A DNA stretch of 64,000 nucleotides from an uncultured Campylobacter sp. (GTDB taxonomy: Bacteria > Campylobacterota > Campylobacteria > Campylobacterales > Campylobacteraceae), in contig NZ_CALHGM010000008.1 in assembly GCF_938030145.1 (NCBI RefSeq), positions 1 through 64,000 on the forward strand, written 5' to 3'. The first letter of the stretch is position 1. Every line of letters begins with the position of its first letter. The position numbers and the translations under genes were made by a program. The notes beneath the pieces were generated by a model. That model saw only the letters and a program-made list of their open reading frames with translations. It was not told where the DNA came from and did not search any database. Below are positions 27,580-36,539 of this stretch, in pieces.

Positions 27580-28025
27580 ATTTACGCAGGCAAAGGAAGC
27601 GAATGGGCGCTCACAGGCGACTAAAATTTGAGTCTTTCAAAAAAAGGAAGGGAGCGACGTCCACGAACGGCTAAAATTTAAGTTCAGCAAGTATGGGCAC
27701 AAACGCTTATCGCATATCCAAAAAAACCTGCGTCGTAATCAAGCAATCTAGCAGGTTGTCTACGTTGCGTCAAATCGCTTAAAATATTTCTGCTTTGCGT
27801 AGCCGCCGCTTTCAGCACCTTGCTAGAGCAAAATCTCCGCACATCGTTGATGTTTGGATAATTAAATTTCTTCCATCACCCTGCTGCCCTCACTTTGTAT
27901 GAGGTACCCAAATAATTTACTTGCACTAACGCTTGCTAGTTAGAATTTATCTAAATTTTAAAGAGGAATTTTGACGCAGAATTTTATGGAATTTCGCTGC
28001 CGCAAATCTCGCAAGCGATAAAATT
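27580..28025. other. 446-bp gap containing a possible minus-strand RNA
   Basis: No protein frame is convincing. The middle part is less dominated by AAATTT words than other gaps and ends, on the minus strand, in a hairpin followed by seven T, described as a candidate ncRNA at 27718-27912. Confidence 0.4.
27718..27912 (-). ncRNA. candidate small RNA with intrinsic terminator
   Basis: On the minus strand a hairpin AACCTGC/GCAGGTT (27725-27757) is followed by TTTTTTT, the clearest intrinsic-terminator shape in the window. About 180 bases earlier there is a -10-like TAAATTAT (near 27911-27918) and a 5' hairpin CCTCA/TGAGG. The interval has no open frame. It resembles no RNA family that I can name: it lacks the tmRNA, RNase P and SRP consensus blocks. 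Alternatively the hairpin is simply the distant terminator of the DUF333 gene upstream. Confidence 0.3.
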
Positions 28026-28265
28026 CTATCGATTTACGCTCTTAAATTTACTCAAATCACCGCCTGTTTTATAAAATTCTTCAGCGTCGATCATAGTGCC
28101 GTCAGGCAGCTTACAAACGGTGTAATCCACGCCGTTGCCGTCTTTGCGGACGATCAGCTCGCCGCCATTTTTAATACAAAAATCCCCAGCAGCGCTAGCC
28201 TCTGCGCTCACCGAAGCGAAAGCGCCCACCGCAAGCGCTACTGCAAAAAATCTCTTAAAACTCAT
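28026..28265 (-). CDS. secreted DUF333 (YoaF-type) small protein
   Basis: This is a 79-residue precursor with a signal peptide (FKRFFAVALAVGAFA, cleavage near ASA-AG). The mature part matches DUF333: FCIKNGGELIVRKDGNG, then YTVCKLPDGT, with the Cys pair and the Cys-x-x-(P/D)-Gly turn of the family. Family members are small periplasmic or lipid-anchored proteins once labelled 'putative hemolysin'. The true role is unknown. GAAAGGA lies 6 bases before the ATG. Confidence 0.75.
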   Translation of the reverse strand: MSFKRFFAVALAVGAFASVSAEASAAGDFCIKNGGELIVRKDGNGVDYTVCKLPDGTMIDAEEFYKTGGDLSKFKSVNR

Positions 28266-28681
28266 TTAAATCCTTTCATTTAATTTTGCCCGTTTTTAGG
28301 ATTAAGCTTAAATTTAGACGCCAGATACGCTAAACTTGCGCCTAAATCAATAAACCGCCTTCCATCCTCGAACACCGATAATAGCGTTTTAAATGTTAAA
28401 TCCTACCTAATAAATCCCAGCAGCGCCAAGTCCGCTCGCCGCTGCAAAATCAAAGCCATCAGACTTCATCCAATGCAAAATTTAACATCATAAAATTTTG
28501 CCTTCAATAAAATTCTAGCAGCGAAATCCAAGCCGCATCAAAGCTATTTCTGCCGTAAAATACCGGCTATAAAAGCGAGGGCTATGGCAAATAACTAGCT
28601 CAGCGACAAGGTAAGCGCGGATCCTAAACGATCTCGTCTATAAGTGCGAGCCGCGCCCAAACCCTCTAAATTTAACCGCCG
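28266..28681. other. 416-bp gap without a recognisable gene
   Basis: It lies between DUF333 and the end of serC. It is AT-rich with AAATTT words, and repeated short segments (GCAGCGxxAATCC-type) are visible near 28430 and 28510. No open frame with a ribosome site is seen. Confidence 0.35.
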
Positions 28682-29758
28682 CTAACCGTTTTTGCGCGCA
28701 AACTCGCTCATAAAAGCGACTAGTTTTTCAACATCCTCGTAGTTTATCGCGTTGTAGATCGAGGCGCGGATGCCGCCTAAAACGCGGTGTCCTTTAAGCC
28801 CTATCATCCCCTCCGTCTCCGCCTGCGCGACGAAAACCGGCTCAAGCGCGGCATCTGCGATATTAAAGCTCACGTTCATCAGGCTGCGGCTGTCCTTTTG
28901 CGCGTGGCCACGGTAGAAGCCGCTGCTAGCATCGATCGCGCCGTAAAGTAGCGCCGCTTTACGCTTGTTGCGCTCGTGCATTGCCGCGAGCCCGCCGATT
29001 TCGTCCTTGATCCAGCCGAGCATTAAATTTAGCATGTAAATTCCGAAAGTATTCGGGGTGTTGCTCATCGAGTCCGCGTCCGCCTGCGTTTTGTAGCGCA
29101 GGATCATCGGCGTTTTAGGGTTTGCGCGGTCCAGCAGATCCTTGCGGATCGCCACCATCGTAACGCCCGCGGGACCGCCGTTTTTCTGAATGCCGCCGTA
29201 AAACATTCCTACGCTGCTAAGATCCACGGGGCGCGAAAACAGATCGCTCGAGCTATCGACTACGAGCGGGCAGGCGCACTGTGGTAGCTGCGGATACTGC
29301 GTGCCGTAGATCGTGTTGTTTGAGCAGATGTAGCCGTAGTCGGCGTCGTCAGAGAATTTAACCTCGGGGATGCGGTCGAATTTGCTCTCCTCGCTGCTTG
29401 CGACCACGCGGTAGTTTATGCCGAGCACGCCCGCTTCCTTGATCGCTTTGCTCGTCCAGTTGCCCGTGTTGGCGTATTCTGCGACGCCGCCCGCGTATAG
29501 ATTCATCGGCACCTGCGCGAACTGAAGGCTCGCGCCGCCTTGCAAAAATAAAATCGTAAAATCATCCGAAAAGCCGTAGAGATCGCGCACGCGGCTCATC
29601 GCGCTATGCAGGACTTCCTCGAAAATTTTTGTGCGGTGCGAGATCTCCATTATCGAAAATCCGAGCCCTGCGTAGTTTAGCAGCTCCTCTTGCGCCTGCT
29701 TTAGCACGCCCAGCGGGATGGTGCTAGGTCCTGCGCTAAAATTTATTACTCTATCCAT
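28682..29758 (-). CDS. serC: phosphoserine aminotransferase
   Basis: This 358-residue PLP enzyme converts 3-phosphohydroxypyruvate to phosphoserine and also serves pyridoxal-phosphate synthesis. It opens with INFSAGPSTIP and shows FLQGGASLQFAQ, NTGNWTSKAI and the Lys-bearing GGIQKNGGPAGV. The ATG at 29758 sits 5 bases after AAAGGAGG. A longer in-frame version exists to 29833 but has an atypical N-terminus. It is the last gene of the xseA-serC run, 10 bases after xseA, as in C. jejuni. Confidence 0.96.
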   Translation of the reverse strand: MDRVINFSAGPSTIPLGVLKQAQEELLNYAGLGFSIMEISHRTKIFEEVLHSAMSRVRDLYGFSDDFTILFLQGGASLQFAQVPMNLYAGGVAEYANTGNWTSKAIKEAGVLGINYRVVASSEESKFDRIPEVKFSDDADYGYICSNNTIYGTQYPQLPQCACPLVVDSSSDLFSRPVDLSSVGMFYGGIQKNGGPAGVTMVAIRKDLLDRANPKTPMILRYKTQADADSMSNTPNTFGIYMLNLMLGWIKDEIGGLAAMHERNKRKAALLYGAIDASSGFYRGHAQKDSRSLMNVSFNIADAALEPVFVAQAETEGMIGLKGHRVLGGIRASIYNAINYEDVEKLVAFMSEFARKNG

Positions 29759-29768
29759 TTTGCCTCCT

Positions 29769-30935
29769 TTAGATGATTTTTGCGTTTTTGCTGAGCTGCT
29801 GCGAGCAAAGGACGAACTCATCGCCCGCGGCAAGCTCGCCCAAGCTCACCGTTTTGCCGTCCTTTTGGATTTGAACGAGGTCTTTGGTGATCTCAAAAAA
29901 TTTCGCCTTTTGCGCCAAAAGCTCATCTTTGGCACTTAGCGTATGCTCTGCAGCGCTTAGCTTAGAGCCGATGAAATTTTTAAATTTAAGCTCGAAATTT
30001 AAAAGCCTGGCAAGCGAGCCTGAAATTTTTGGCTCGACCGATTTTGATCTAAGCTCTAAAGCTGCGAGGCTCAGCACGTTTTGTGCGGATGAAATTTTAT
30101 CTTTTATCAGCCTATCAAGTGCATCGCTTACGCCGTCTAGGCTCTGAAAGATCGCGCAAATATCGGGCAGCAGATCGATCATCGCGGCGGTGGGCGTGAG
30201 GCTTCGGTGATCGGCTACGAAATCGCTGATGCTAAAATCGATCTCGTGCCCAACTGCCGAGATGACGGGCGTTTTGGCCGCGTAGATCGCGCGCGCCAAG
30301 GCCTCGTCGTTGAAGCACCACAGATCCTCGCGCGAGCCGCCGCCGCGAGCGATGACGATCGCATCATAGCCCTTCTCGTCGGCTGCGCGCAATGCGCTTA
30401 TGATCGAAGCAGGCGCGCCCTCGCCTTGCACTAGCGCGTTATACAGATCGATCTTACAAAGCGCGAAGCGGTCCTGTGCCGTGCGAAGCATATCCGCCTG
30501 CGCTGCTGAGCCCGCGCTCGTGATGATCGCGATGCTTTGGGCAAATTTCGGAAGCTGTTTTTTGTGCGCGGCATCGAAAAGCCCCTCTTTGCTAAGCCTT
30601 TCTTTTAGCGCGGCAAACGCCGCTTCTAGCTCGCCTTCGCCGCTTTTGCGGATGTTTGATGCCTGAATCTGATATGCGCCCGTGGGGGCGTATAGCGAGA
30701 CCTTGCCGCTTACGATGAGTTTATCCCCGACGGCTGGGATAAAATTTATCCGCGCGGCGTTAAATTTAAACATCGCGCAATCGATCGCTGCGCTTGCGTC
30801 TTTGATCGTAAAATACCAGTGCCCGCTCGTGCTTTGAATTCTAAACTTAGATATCTCACCCTCGACCTCGACGAAGCCAAAACTCGTCTCTAAAAGTGCC
30901 TTGGCTTGGGCATTTAGCTCGCTTACGCTAAGCAT
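29769..30935 (-). CDS. xseA: exodeoxyribonuclease VII large subunit
   Basis: This 388-residue protein degrades single-stranded DNA to oligonucleotides together with XseB. An N-terminal OB fold (SVSELNAQAKALLET; VEVEGEISKFRI) is followed by the catalytic domain with ITSAGSAAQADMLRT, IIVARGGGSREDLWCFND and AVGHEIDFSISDFVAD. The GGGS-DLW and GHE-DF motifs are the family hallmarks. The helical C-terminus is somewhat short. The ATG at 30935 lies inside the 3' end of ubiE (8-base overlap). A longer frame to 31016 is out of keeping with homologs. Confidence 0.95.
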   Translation of the reverse strand: MLSVSELNAQAKALLETSFGFVEVEGEISKFRIQSTSGHWYFTIKDASAAIDCAMFKFNAARINFIPAVGDKLIVSGKVSLYAPTGAYQIQASNIRKSGEGELEAAFAALKERLSKEGLFDAAHKKQLPKFAQSIAIITSAGSAAQADMLRTAQDRFALCKIDLYNALVQGEGAPASIISALRAADEKGYDAIVIARGGGSREDLWCFNDEALARAIYAAKTPVISAVGHEIDFSISDFVADHRSLTPTAAMIDLLPDICAIFQSLDGVSDALDRLIKDKISSAQNVLSLAALELRSKSVEPKISGSLARLLNFELKFKNFIGSKLSAAEHTLSAKDELLAQKAKFFEITKDLVQIQKDGKTVSLGELAAGDEFVLCSQQLSKNAKII

Positions 30936-31656
30936 CGTCGCTCTTCCGCGCGATTTTCTCCGCGATGAAAAGTGTGCTGACGTCGAAGCTGAAGCCCTTT
31001 TGCACGCGCAGCTCAAAGCCCGCGTTTTTGAGCTTTTCGCTAAAGCTCGCGGCGTCTAGGAAGCTACCGATGGAGCTTGGCAGATACTCGTAGGCTTCTT
31101 TGTTTTTCGAGATGAAGGCGCCGATTTTGGGTAAAATTTTACTCACGTAAAAATCTCTGATTTTAAACGCGAGCCCGCCGCTTGCGGCTTTTGTAAATTC
31201 CAAAACCACGAGCGAGCCGCCGGGTTTGATGATGCGATTAAACTCCGCAAGCGCTACGTCCAGCTCCACGACGTTTCTTATGCCGTAGCTGATGCTTAAA
31301 ATATCCACGCTTGCATCATCTAGCGTCGTGACGCCCGCGGTTGCTTTGATAAACTCGTAGCCGGGAAATTTTTGCCTAGCCACCTCTAGCATCCCTTCGC
31401 TCGGATCGATCCCCACGATCCGCTCGATCTGCACGCCGTGCTGCGCCGCGCCGTCGCGCCACGAGCTTATCATATCGCCCGTGCCGCACGCGACGTCGAC
31501 GATACTCACGAGCTTTCCTTTAAGCTTTTCAAGCGTCAGCTCGACCGCCTTTTTGCGCCACGAAACGTCTACGCCGAAGCTGATGGCGCGGTTTGCCAGA
31601 TCGTAGGTAGGCGCGATCTGATCGAACATCTTTATGATTTTTTCCTGTTTTTGCAC
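30928..31656 (-). CDS. ubiE: demethylmenaquinone methyltransferase
   Basis: This 242-residue class I SAM methyltransferase has motif I VDVACGTGDM near residue 53, motif IGIDPSEGML and DILSISYGIRNV. It performs the last step of menaquinone synthesis, so the symbol menG also applies, since Campylobacter makes menaquinones and not ubiquinone. The start is GTG at 31656, preceded by AAGGAAT at good spacing, and the N-terminus (QKQEKIIKMFDQIAPTYD) matches homologs. It overlaps xseA. Confidence 0.95.
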   Translation of the reverse strand: MQKQEKIIKMFDQIAPTYDLANRAISFGVDVSWRKKAVELTLEKLKGKLVSIVDVACGTGDMISSWRDGAAQHGVQIERIVGIDPSEGMLEVARQKFPGYEFIKATAGVTTLDDASVDILSISYGIRNVVELDVALAEFNRIIKPGGSLVVLEFTKAASGGLAFKIRDFYVSKILPKIGAFISKNKEAYEYLPSSIGSFLDAASFSEKLKNAGFELRVQKGFSFDVSTLFIAEKIARKSDDA

Positions 31657-31665
31657 GGGTATTCC

Positions 31666-33084
31666 TTATTCGTATGCTTTGATTTTACGCAGCGATCTTT
31701 TCAGCGCGCGCAAAAGAGCCTCTTTTTCATTTAAAATTTTTTCCTCCAGCTCGGCGCGGCGGTCGTTTAGCCGGGCGTCCAGAGCCAGCAGATACGCAAA
31801 CGCGACGCCGCTTTTATCGCTTGCTTTTTGATAGATCGCGATGAAATTTTGCCACACGCTGATATCTTGCAGCGCGCCGAAATCCTCGCAGGCGGCCTTG
31901 GTGCGTTTAAATAGCCCCCTGACGCAGCCTTCATCAAAGCTTCTTGCAAAAATTTCAAGCGCGTATCGCAGCCTCTTTAGCCCTATGCGCGCGTCGTGAA
32001 ATGCTTGCAGAGACGAGCCTTGCTGTAAATTTTTTAGCTCCGCGCGCAAGCTTTTAATCAGCTTGCAAAGGCGGGCAGAGGCGAACTTTTTTGAAATTTT
32101 TTCATATTCGCTGCGCGCGTAGATGCCGTCCGCGCCGCTTAAAAAGCCGCTAATAGCGCCGTTTAAATCTGCAAATTCCGCGCTAGAAAGAAATTCCAAA
32201 ATTTTATCCTCAGAGCGCTTTGTGATAAGATTTAGCTGTTGCAAAAAGCCTGCAGGCGCGTCATCGGCTTTTAAAAACTCCGCAAAAACGTGAAGGTCTC
32301 GCAGCTGATTGGTGCGGCTCATAAATCCTGCGAGTAGTTTTAAAATTTCATCCTTTTTTTCGGCTTCGAAAAGCGGCGAGGATAGCTTCAAAACGGCTCT
32401 AAATTTACGGATCTGTACGCGCAGCTCGTGAAGAGCTTCGGGGGCGAGGTTTTTTTGATACTCGCCCTTTGCGGCGCACGCCCTCGTCCACGCTAACTCA
32501 AGCGCCAAGCGCGCGAGCTTAACGCTGTCTGCATAGGGCGGAGCGAAAAATTTAACTCGGCTAAATTTTTTAAAAACGTTGCGAGCGTGCGCGAAATCAA
32601 GCGAGCGCGGCGGTATGCCGTAGCGTGCTAGATAGCGGCTTTTGTAGCGGTAATCGTCGGTGATCTCGCAAAAATCGGTGCTGCCGAAGGTTTTTACAAA
32701 ATCAAAATTTGCGCTTGCTGCCTCGCTTTGAAATTTCGCTCGTAAAATCACGAGCGTGCTTAGCTCGCCGCCGTAAAGCTCTAACCAAAACTCCGCCTCG
32801 TCGTTAGCAAAGCCGTAGCGGTTTTTTTGCACGATGCGAGCGATCCTGCTTTTTAAAGCCTCTTTGAAATCATCTTTTGAAATTTTAAAATTTAGAGTTT
32901 GTCTGTCGAGATCCTCTTTTTTGTGGTGCAAAGAGCATTCGTCGTTTTGGCGGATGTAGTAAATTTCGGGGTAGAACGAGGTATAAAACCAAGCGATCTT
33001 TACCTTGCGACATTTCAGCCCCGCACGCTCTAGCGTCCGCATAATCGAATCATCGCTCAATAAAAATTTACGCTTAGTTTGCAT
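31666..33084 (-). CDS. CYTH-like plus CHAD domain protein
   Basis: This 472-residue cytoplasmic protein has two parts. Residues 5-190 look like a degenerate CYTH (triphosphate tunnel) domain: KFLLSDDS, NRYGFANDEAEFWLELYGGEL, ITDDYRYKSRYLARYGIP. Residues about 200-470 form a helical CHAD domain with the two basic signatures ALHELRVQIRKFRAVL and FHDARIGLKRLRYALEIF. CHAD domains bind inorganic polyphosphate, and CYTH enzymes hydrolyse triphosphates, so a polyphosphate-linked role is likely. Ten bases separate it from ubiE. The gene at this position in C. jejuni is an uncharacterised protein. Confidence 0.82.
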   Translation of the reverse strand: MQTKRKFLLSDDSIMRTLERAGLKCRKVKIAWFYTSFYPEIYYIRQNDECSLHHKKEDLDRQTLNFKISKDDFKEALKSRIARIVQKNRYGFANDEAEFWLELYGGELSTLVILRAKFQSEAASANFDFVKTFGSTDFCEITDDYRYKSRYLARYGIPPRSLDFAHARNVFKKFSRVKFFAPPYADSVKLARLALELAWTRACAAKGEYQKNLAPEALHELRVQIRKFRAVLKLSSPLFEAEKKDEILKLLAGFMSRTNQLRDLHVFAEFLKADDAPAGFLQQLNLITKRSEDKILEFLSSAEFADLNGAISGFLSGADGIYARSEYEKISKKFASARLCKLIKSLRAELKNLQQGSSLQAFHDARIGLKRLRYALEIFARSFDEGCVRGLFKRTKAACEDFGALQDISVWQNFIAIYQKASDKSGVAFAYLLALDARLNDRRAELEEKILNEKEALLRALKRSLRKIKAYE

Positions 33085-33132
33085 ACCCGCTCCAAAAATA
33101 AAGTGGGTAATGATAGCAGAAAATTCTTTAAA

Positions 33133-33543
33133 CTATCTACACTTTTCGCAGTCTTCGACCGTTGTCGTGATATTTAGCTTGCGGATGAAATTGCCCGCTT
33201 TGCGCTCGATGTTTTTCAAAACATCCTTATTAAAGGCATCGTCCATGAAAAGGTCCATCACGTTACCGCATTTTTCGCACACGACGTGGATATGCGGCAT
33301 CTGATAGATGTCGTAGCGGCTCTTTTTGTTCGGTGCATTGACCTCGACTACGACCCCTTCGTCGAGCAGAGTGTTTAAATTTTTATAAACCGTCGCTAGC
33401 GAAATAGATGGATAGTCCTCTTTGATCCCCTCGTATAGGTCCTCTATGCTTGGATGCTCGTGGCGATCAAGTACCTTTAGGATACATAATCTTTGCGGAG
33501 TTGCTTTCAAACCGCAGGTTTTGAGTAGTTCTACGTGGCTCAT
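33133..33543 (-). CDS. perR: Fur-family peroxide-type regulator PerR
   Basis: This 136-residue protein has a winged helix (KATPQRLCILKVLDRHEH; ISLATVYKNLNTL) and a metal domain with HIHVVCEKCG (Cys89, Cys92) and a second zinc pair at Cys132/Cys135. It sits between dxs and the CYTH/CHAD gene exactly as perR does in C. jejuni. PerR represses peroxide-defence genes such as katA and ahpC and senses peroxide through metal-catalysed oxidation. A Fur function is less likely because of the position. Confidence 0.85.
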   Translation of the reverse strand: MSHVELLKTCGLKATPQRLCILKVLDRHEHPSIEDLYEGIKEDYPSISLATVYKNLNTLLDEGVVVEVNAPNKKSRYDIYQMPHIHVVCEKCGNVMDLFMDDAFNKDVLKNIERKAGNFIRKLNITTTVEDCEKCR

Positions 33544-33567
33544 TTTTGTCCTTCAAAAATTTTAAAG

Positions 33568-33578
33568 TGATATTATCA
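33568..33578 (-). promoter_or_regulatory. possible PerR/Fur operator at the perR promoter
   Basis: TGATATTATCA is a perfect inverted repeat 25-35 bases before the perR ATG. It is flanked by AT-rich DNA and a TAAAAT -10 candidate on the minus strand. Autoregulation is known for PerR in C. jejuni. A related half-site (TTGATATTA) lies near 33598. Confidence 0.4.
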
Positions 33579-33607
33579 AATTTTACTTTAAACAAAGTTG
33601 ATATTAA

Positions 33608-35440
33608 CTAATATTTTTTATCACTTAATATTCGCTCGGATAGAGTTTGCACGTCCAAGCCCAAGCTGCGTTCTACGTCGGCGGTCTTTCCGTGCGGCAA
33701 AAACATATCGCCGAACTCGAAGCTCACGATCTTTATGTCCGAAATTTCATTTTCCTGCAAAAATGCGCTTAAAATTTCACCGACGCCGCCCTTTTTGGCG
33801 TTGTCGCTAAAGACGTACCAAATTTTATCCTTGCAAGATAAATTTCGCAAAAACTCAGCGTCTAAAGGCTTTGCAAAGACTAGATCTACGACGTCCGCCT
33901 CGATCTGCCCTTCTAGCGCCTCAGCCGTTTTATACGCCCTACCTGCGCCGTTTCCGTAGCCGATCAGCGCTACGTGCGCGCTATCGCTGCGCTTTAAAAA
34001 CACCGATTTTGCAAGCTCTATCGCATACGCGCCGGTCTCGTCGCAGTCCAAGATAAAGCTTCCGCGCGGATAGCGGATCGCCAAAACCCCCTCATGCGCG
34101 TAGGAGTACTCGATGATTCGTTTAAAGCTCGCCTCGTCCCGCGGCGCGCACATGCTGACGTTTGGGATAGCGTTTAAGAAGCTTACGTCAAAGACCCCCT
34201 CGTGCGTCTCGCCATCCTCGCCCACGATGCCCGCGCGATCCATCGCAAGGACTAAATTTAAGTTCATAATCGCCGCGTCGTGGACGATCTGATCGAATGC
34301 GCGCTGCATAAAGGTCGAGTATATCGTAACGTACGGCTTAAAACCCTCGCGCGCCATCGCAGCCATCGAGCTTAGCGCGTGAGGTTCGGCGATCGCTACA
34401 TCCCAGAAGCGGTGCGGAAATTTCTCGATCAGCTTATCCATACCCGTGCCGCTTGGCATCGCGGCGGTTACGCCCACGACGTTTTCATGCTTAGCGGCCA
34501 AATTTAAAAGCGCTTCGGCATAAATTTGCGTGGCGCTTTTGGCGGCGGATTTTTTCTTAAATTCTCCGCTTTGAATGTCGAAAGGCCCTACGCCGTGCCA
34601 ACTCTCCAAATAGCCCTCGGCCTTGTCATACCCCTTGCCCTTGATCGTTTGAGCGTGCACGACGACGGGTTTGCGCGCGCTTTTTGCCGTCTTTAGCGCC
34701 GATATGAGATCGGCTAGGTTGTGGCCGTCCACCGGGCCGATGTATTCGAGCCCCAGCTCCTCAAAATACATCCCCGGAATGATGAGTTTTAAGGAATTTT
34801 CAAAGCGCTTCGCCATATAGGTGGCGCTTTGCGGAGCGTGGGAGAGCAGCTCTCTTACGTGGGATTTAAATTTTTGATAGGTCTCGCCCGCCATCGCTTG
34901 GCTTAGGTATTTGCTAAAGGCGCCGATGGGCTTGCTGATACTCATTTTGTTGTCGTTTAGGATGATGATGCAGGGCAGGCGCAGATCTCCTAACTCGTTC
35001 ATCGCCTCATAGGTCATGCCGCCGCTCATCGAGCCGTCGCCGATGAGCACGACCGGCACGCGATCTTCGTGCTTTAGGCTTATCGCTTTTGCCGCGCCCA
35101 CGGCTAAAGAGATCGACGTCGAGGCGTGTCCTGCGACGAAGTAATCAAATTCGCTCTCGCTAGGCTTAGTGTAGCCGCTGATACCGCCGAACTGCCTAAG
35201 CGAGCCGAACTCCTCCCAGCGATCCGTTAGGAGCTTGTGTGCGTAGCTTTGGTGGCTTACGTCGAAGATAAACGGATCGTTCGCGGCGTCGAATACGTAG
35301 TGCATCGCCACGATGAGCTCGACCGCGCCCATGTTTGAGCTTAGATGGCCGCCGTTTTTACTCACGACTTCGATGATGCGCGCCCTGATCTGCGTGCAGA
35401 GCTCCCGTAGCTCCTCTAGGCTTTTATTTTTAATATCCAC
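33608..35440 (-). CDS. dxs: 1-deoxy-D-xylulose-5-phosphate synthase
   Basis: This 610-residue transketolase-fold enzyme joins pyruvate and glyceraldehyde 3-phosphate, the first step of the MEP isoprenoid pathway, and also feeds thiamine and pyridoxal synthesis. HLSSNMGAVEL opens the fold. The thiamine diphosphate motif GDGSMSGGMTYEAMN lies near 150-164. DRAGIVGEDGETHEGVFD and the transketolase C-terminal domain follow. The start is GTG at 35440, inside the end of hisC (11-base overlap), with GGGAG about 9 bases upstream. In C. jejuni, fliF, fliG and fliH separate hisC from dxs. Here they are gone. Confidence 0.95.
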   Translation of the reverse strand: MDIKNKSLEELRELCTQIRARIIEVVSKNGGHLSSNMGAVELIVAMHYVFDAANDPFIFDVSHQSYAHKLLTDRWEEFGSLRQFGGISGYTKPSESEFDYFVAGHASTSISLAVGAAKAISLKHEDRVPVVLIGDGSMSGGMTYEAMNELGDLRLPCIIILNDNKMSISKPIGAFSKYLSQAMAGETYQKFKSHVRELLSHAPQSATYMAKRFENSLKLIIPGMYFEELGLEYIGPVDGHNLADLISALKTAKSARKPVVVHAQTIKGKGYDKAEGYLESWHGVGPFDIQSGEFKKKSAAKSATQIYAEALLNLAAKHENVVGVTAAMPSGTGMDKLIEKFPHRFWDVAIAEPHALSSMAAMAREGFKPYVTIYSTFMQRAFDQIVHDAAIMNLNLVLAMDRAGIVGEDGETHEGVFDVSFLNAIPNVSMCAPRDEASFKRIIEYSYAHEGVLAIRYPRGSFILDCDETGAYAIELAKSVFLKRSDSAHVALIGYGNGAGRAYKTAEALEGQIEADVVDLVFAKPLDAEFLRNLSCKDKIWYVFSDNAKKGGVGEILSAFLQENEISDIKIVSFEFGDMFLPHGKTADVERSLGLDVQTLSERILSDKKY

Positions 35441-36539
35441 TTAAAATTTCTCCCAAAGCGCCCAAGACGCGATCGTTTTGCTCAGGCGTGCCGATCGTGA
35501 TACGCACGGCGTTTAGCCCGTAGCTTTTTAAATTTCGAATGATAATGCCGCGGCGCAGAAGCTGCTCGCAAAGCTCGCTGCTATCTAGCGACGGGTTAAG
35601 TTTAAACGTGATGAAATTTGCGTAGCTAGGGGTAAATTCCAAATTTCGCTCGCGCGCAAAATCCTCGAAGCGGCTCATCTGCGCGGCGTTGTTTTGCAGG
35701 CTCTTTTGCACGAAAGCTTCGTCTTCTAGCGCCGCAATCGCCGCTGCGAGGCTAAGCGTCGTGATGTTAAAGGGCGGGCGCAGCTTATAAAGCGCGCTTA
35801 TGATTTGCCGCGGCGCGACACCGTAGCCTACGCGCATACCGCCCAGTCCGTAGACCTTCGAGAAGGTGCCTAGATAGAGCACGTTTTTAAAATTTTGAAT
35901 TAAAAATTTCGGATCGAGCTTTTTGCGTTCATCTTTAAACGCCGCAAATTCGTTATATGCGGCATCTATCACCAAAAGCGCGTCCTCATCCACGCTACCG
36001 GCGAACTTATACACCGCCTCCGCATCCAAGCACTCGCCAAGCGGGTTGTTCGGCACGCACAAAAAGATGACCGAAATTTCATCCCTGTGCGCGTTATAAA
36101 TTTTTAAAAGCTCGGCTAGATCGTGCTCCTGAGCGCTCGTTTTGTAAACTTTAGCCTCGCAATGGCTTGCGTAGATGCCGTACATCGCGAAAGTGACGCC
36201 CGCTTGCAGTATCGCGCGGCGCGAATTAAGCTTGGCATGCAGCGCAAACTCGATGATCTGATCGCTGCCCGCGCCGATGATGATATTTTGCGGCTCTACG
36301 CTGAATTTCGAGGCGAGCGCGCCCTTTAGCTCATACATCGAATCATCGGGGTAAAGATGCGCACAGGCGGCATTTTGCACGATCGCCTCCTGCACCGCCT
36401 CGCTAGTGCCGAAGGGGTTTTCGTTGCTGGCAAGCTTTAGCACGTCCTGCTTGCGGATACCAAACTCCCGCACCACAAGCTCGATCGGCTTGCCCGCTTC
36501 GTAATTGCTTAGATTTTCTACAAATTCGTTAAATTTCAT
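35430..36539 (-). CDS. hisC: histidinol-phosphate aminotransferase
   Basis: This 369-residue class I/II PLP aminotransferase has substrate and cofactor motifs KLASNENPFGT, GAGSDQIIE, IDAAYNEFA and the Schiff-base Lys in LGTFSKVYGLGGMRVGYG. It transaminates imidazole-acetol phosphate in histidine synthesis and often also accepts aromatic precursors, which fits its place after pheA. The ATG at 36539 overlaps the pheA stop as TGATG and is preceded by GGAGGGGAG. Its end overlaps the dxs start. Confidence 0.93.
   Translation of the reverse strand: MKFNEFVENLSNYEAGKPIELVVREFGIRKQDVLKLASNENPFGTSEAVQEAIVQNAACAHLYPDDSMYELKGALASKFSVEPQNIIIGAGSDQIIEFALHAKLNSRRAILQAGVTFAMYGIYASHCEAKVYKTSAQEHDLAELLKIYNAHRDEISVIFLCVPNNPLGECLDAEAVYKFAGSVDEDALLVIDAAYNEFAAFKDERKKLDPKFLIQNFKNVLYLGTFSKVYGLGGMRVGYGVAPRQIISALYKLRPPFNITTLSLAAAIAALEDEAFVQKSLQNNAAQMSRFEDFARERNLEFTPSYANFITFKLNPSLDSSELCEQLLRRGIIIRNLKSYGLNAVRITIGTPEQNDRVLGALGEILSGY

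Noticed and set aside
27725..27757. Phage or integron attachment site
   Set aside because: The inverted repeat with T7 is better explained as a terminator. No integrase is nearby.
29759..29833. N-terminal extension of SerC
   Set aside because: The extra 25 residues overlap the xseA end and have no counterpart in the family. AAAGGAGG precedes the ATG at 29758.
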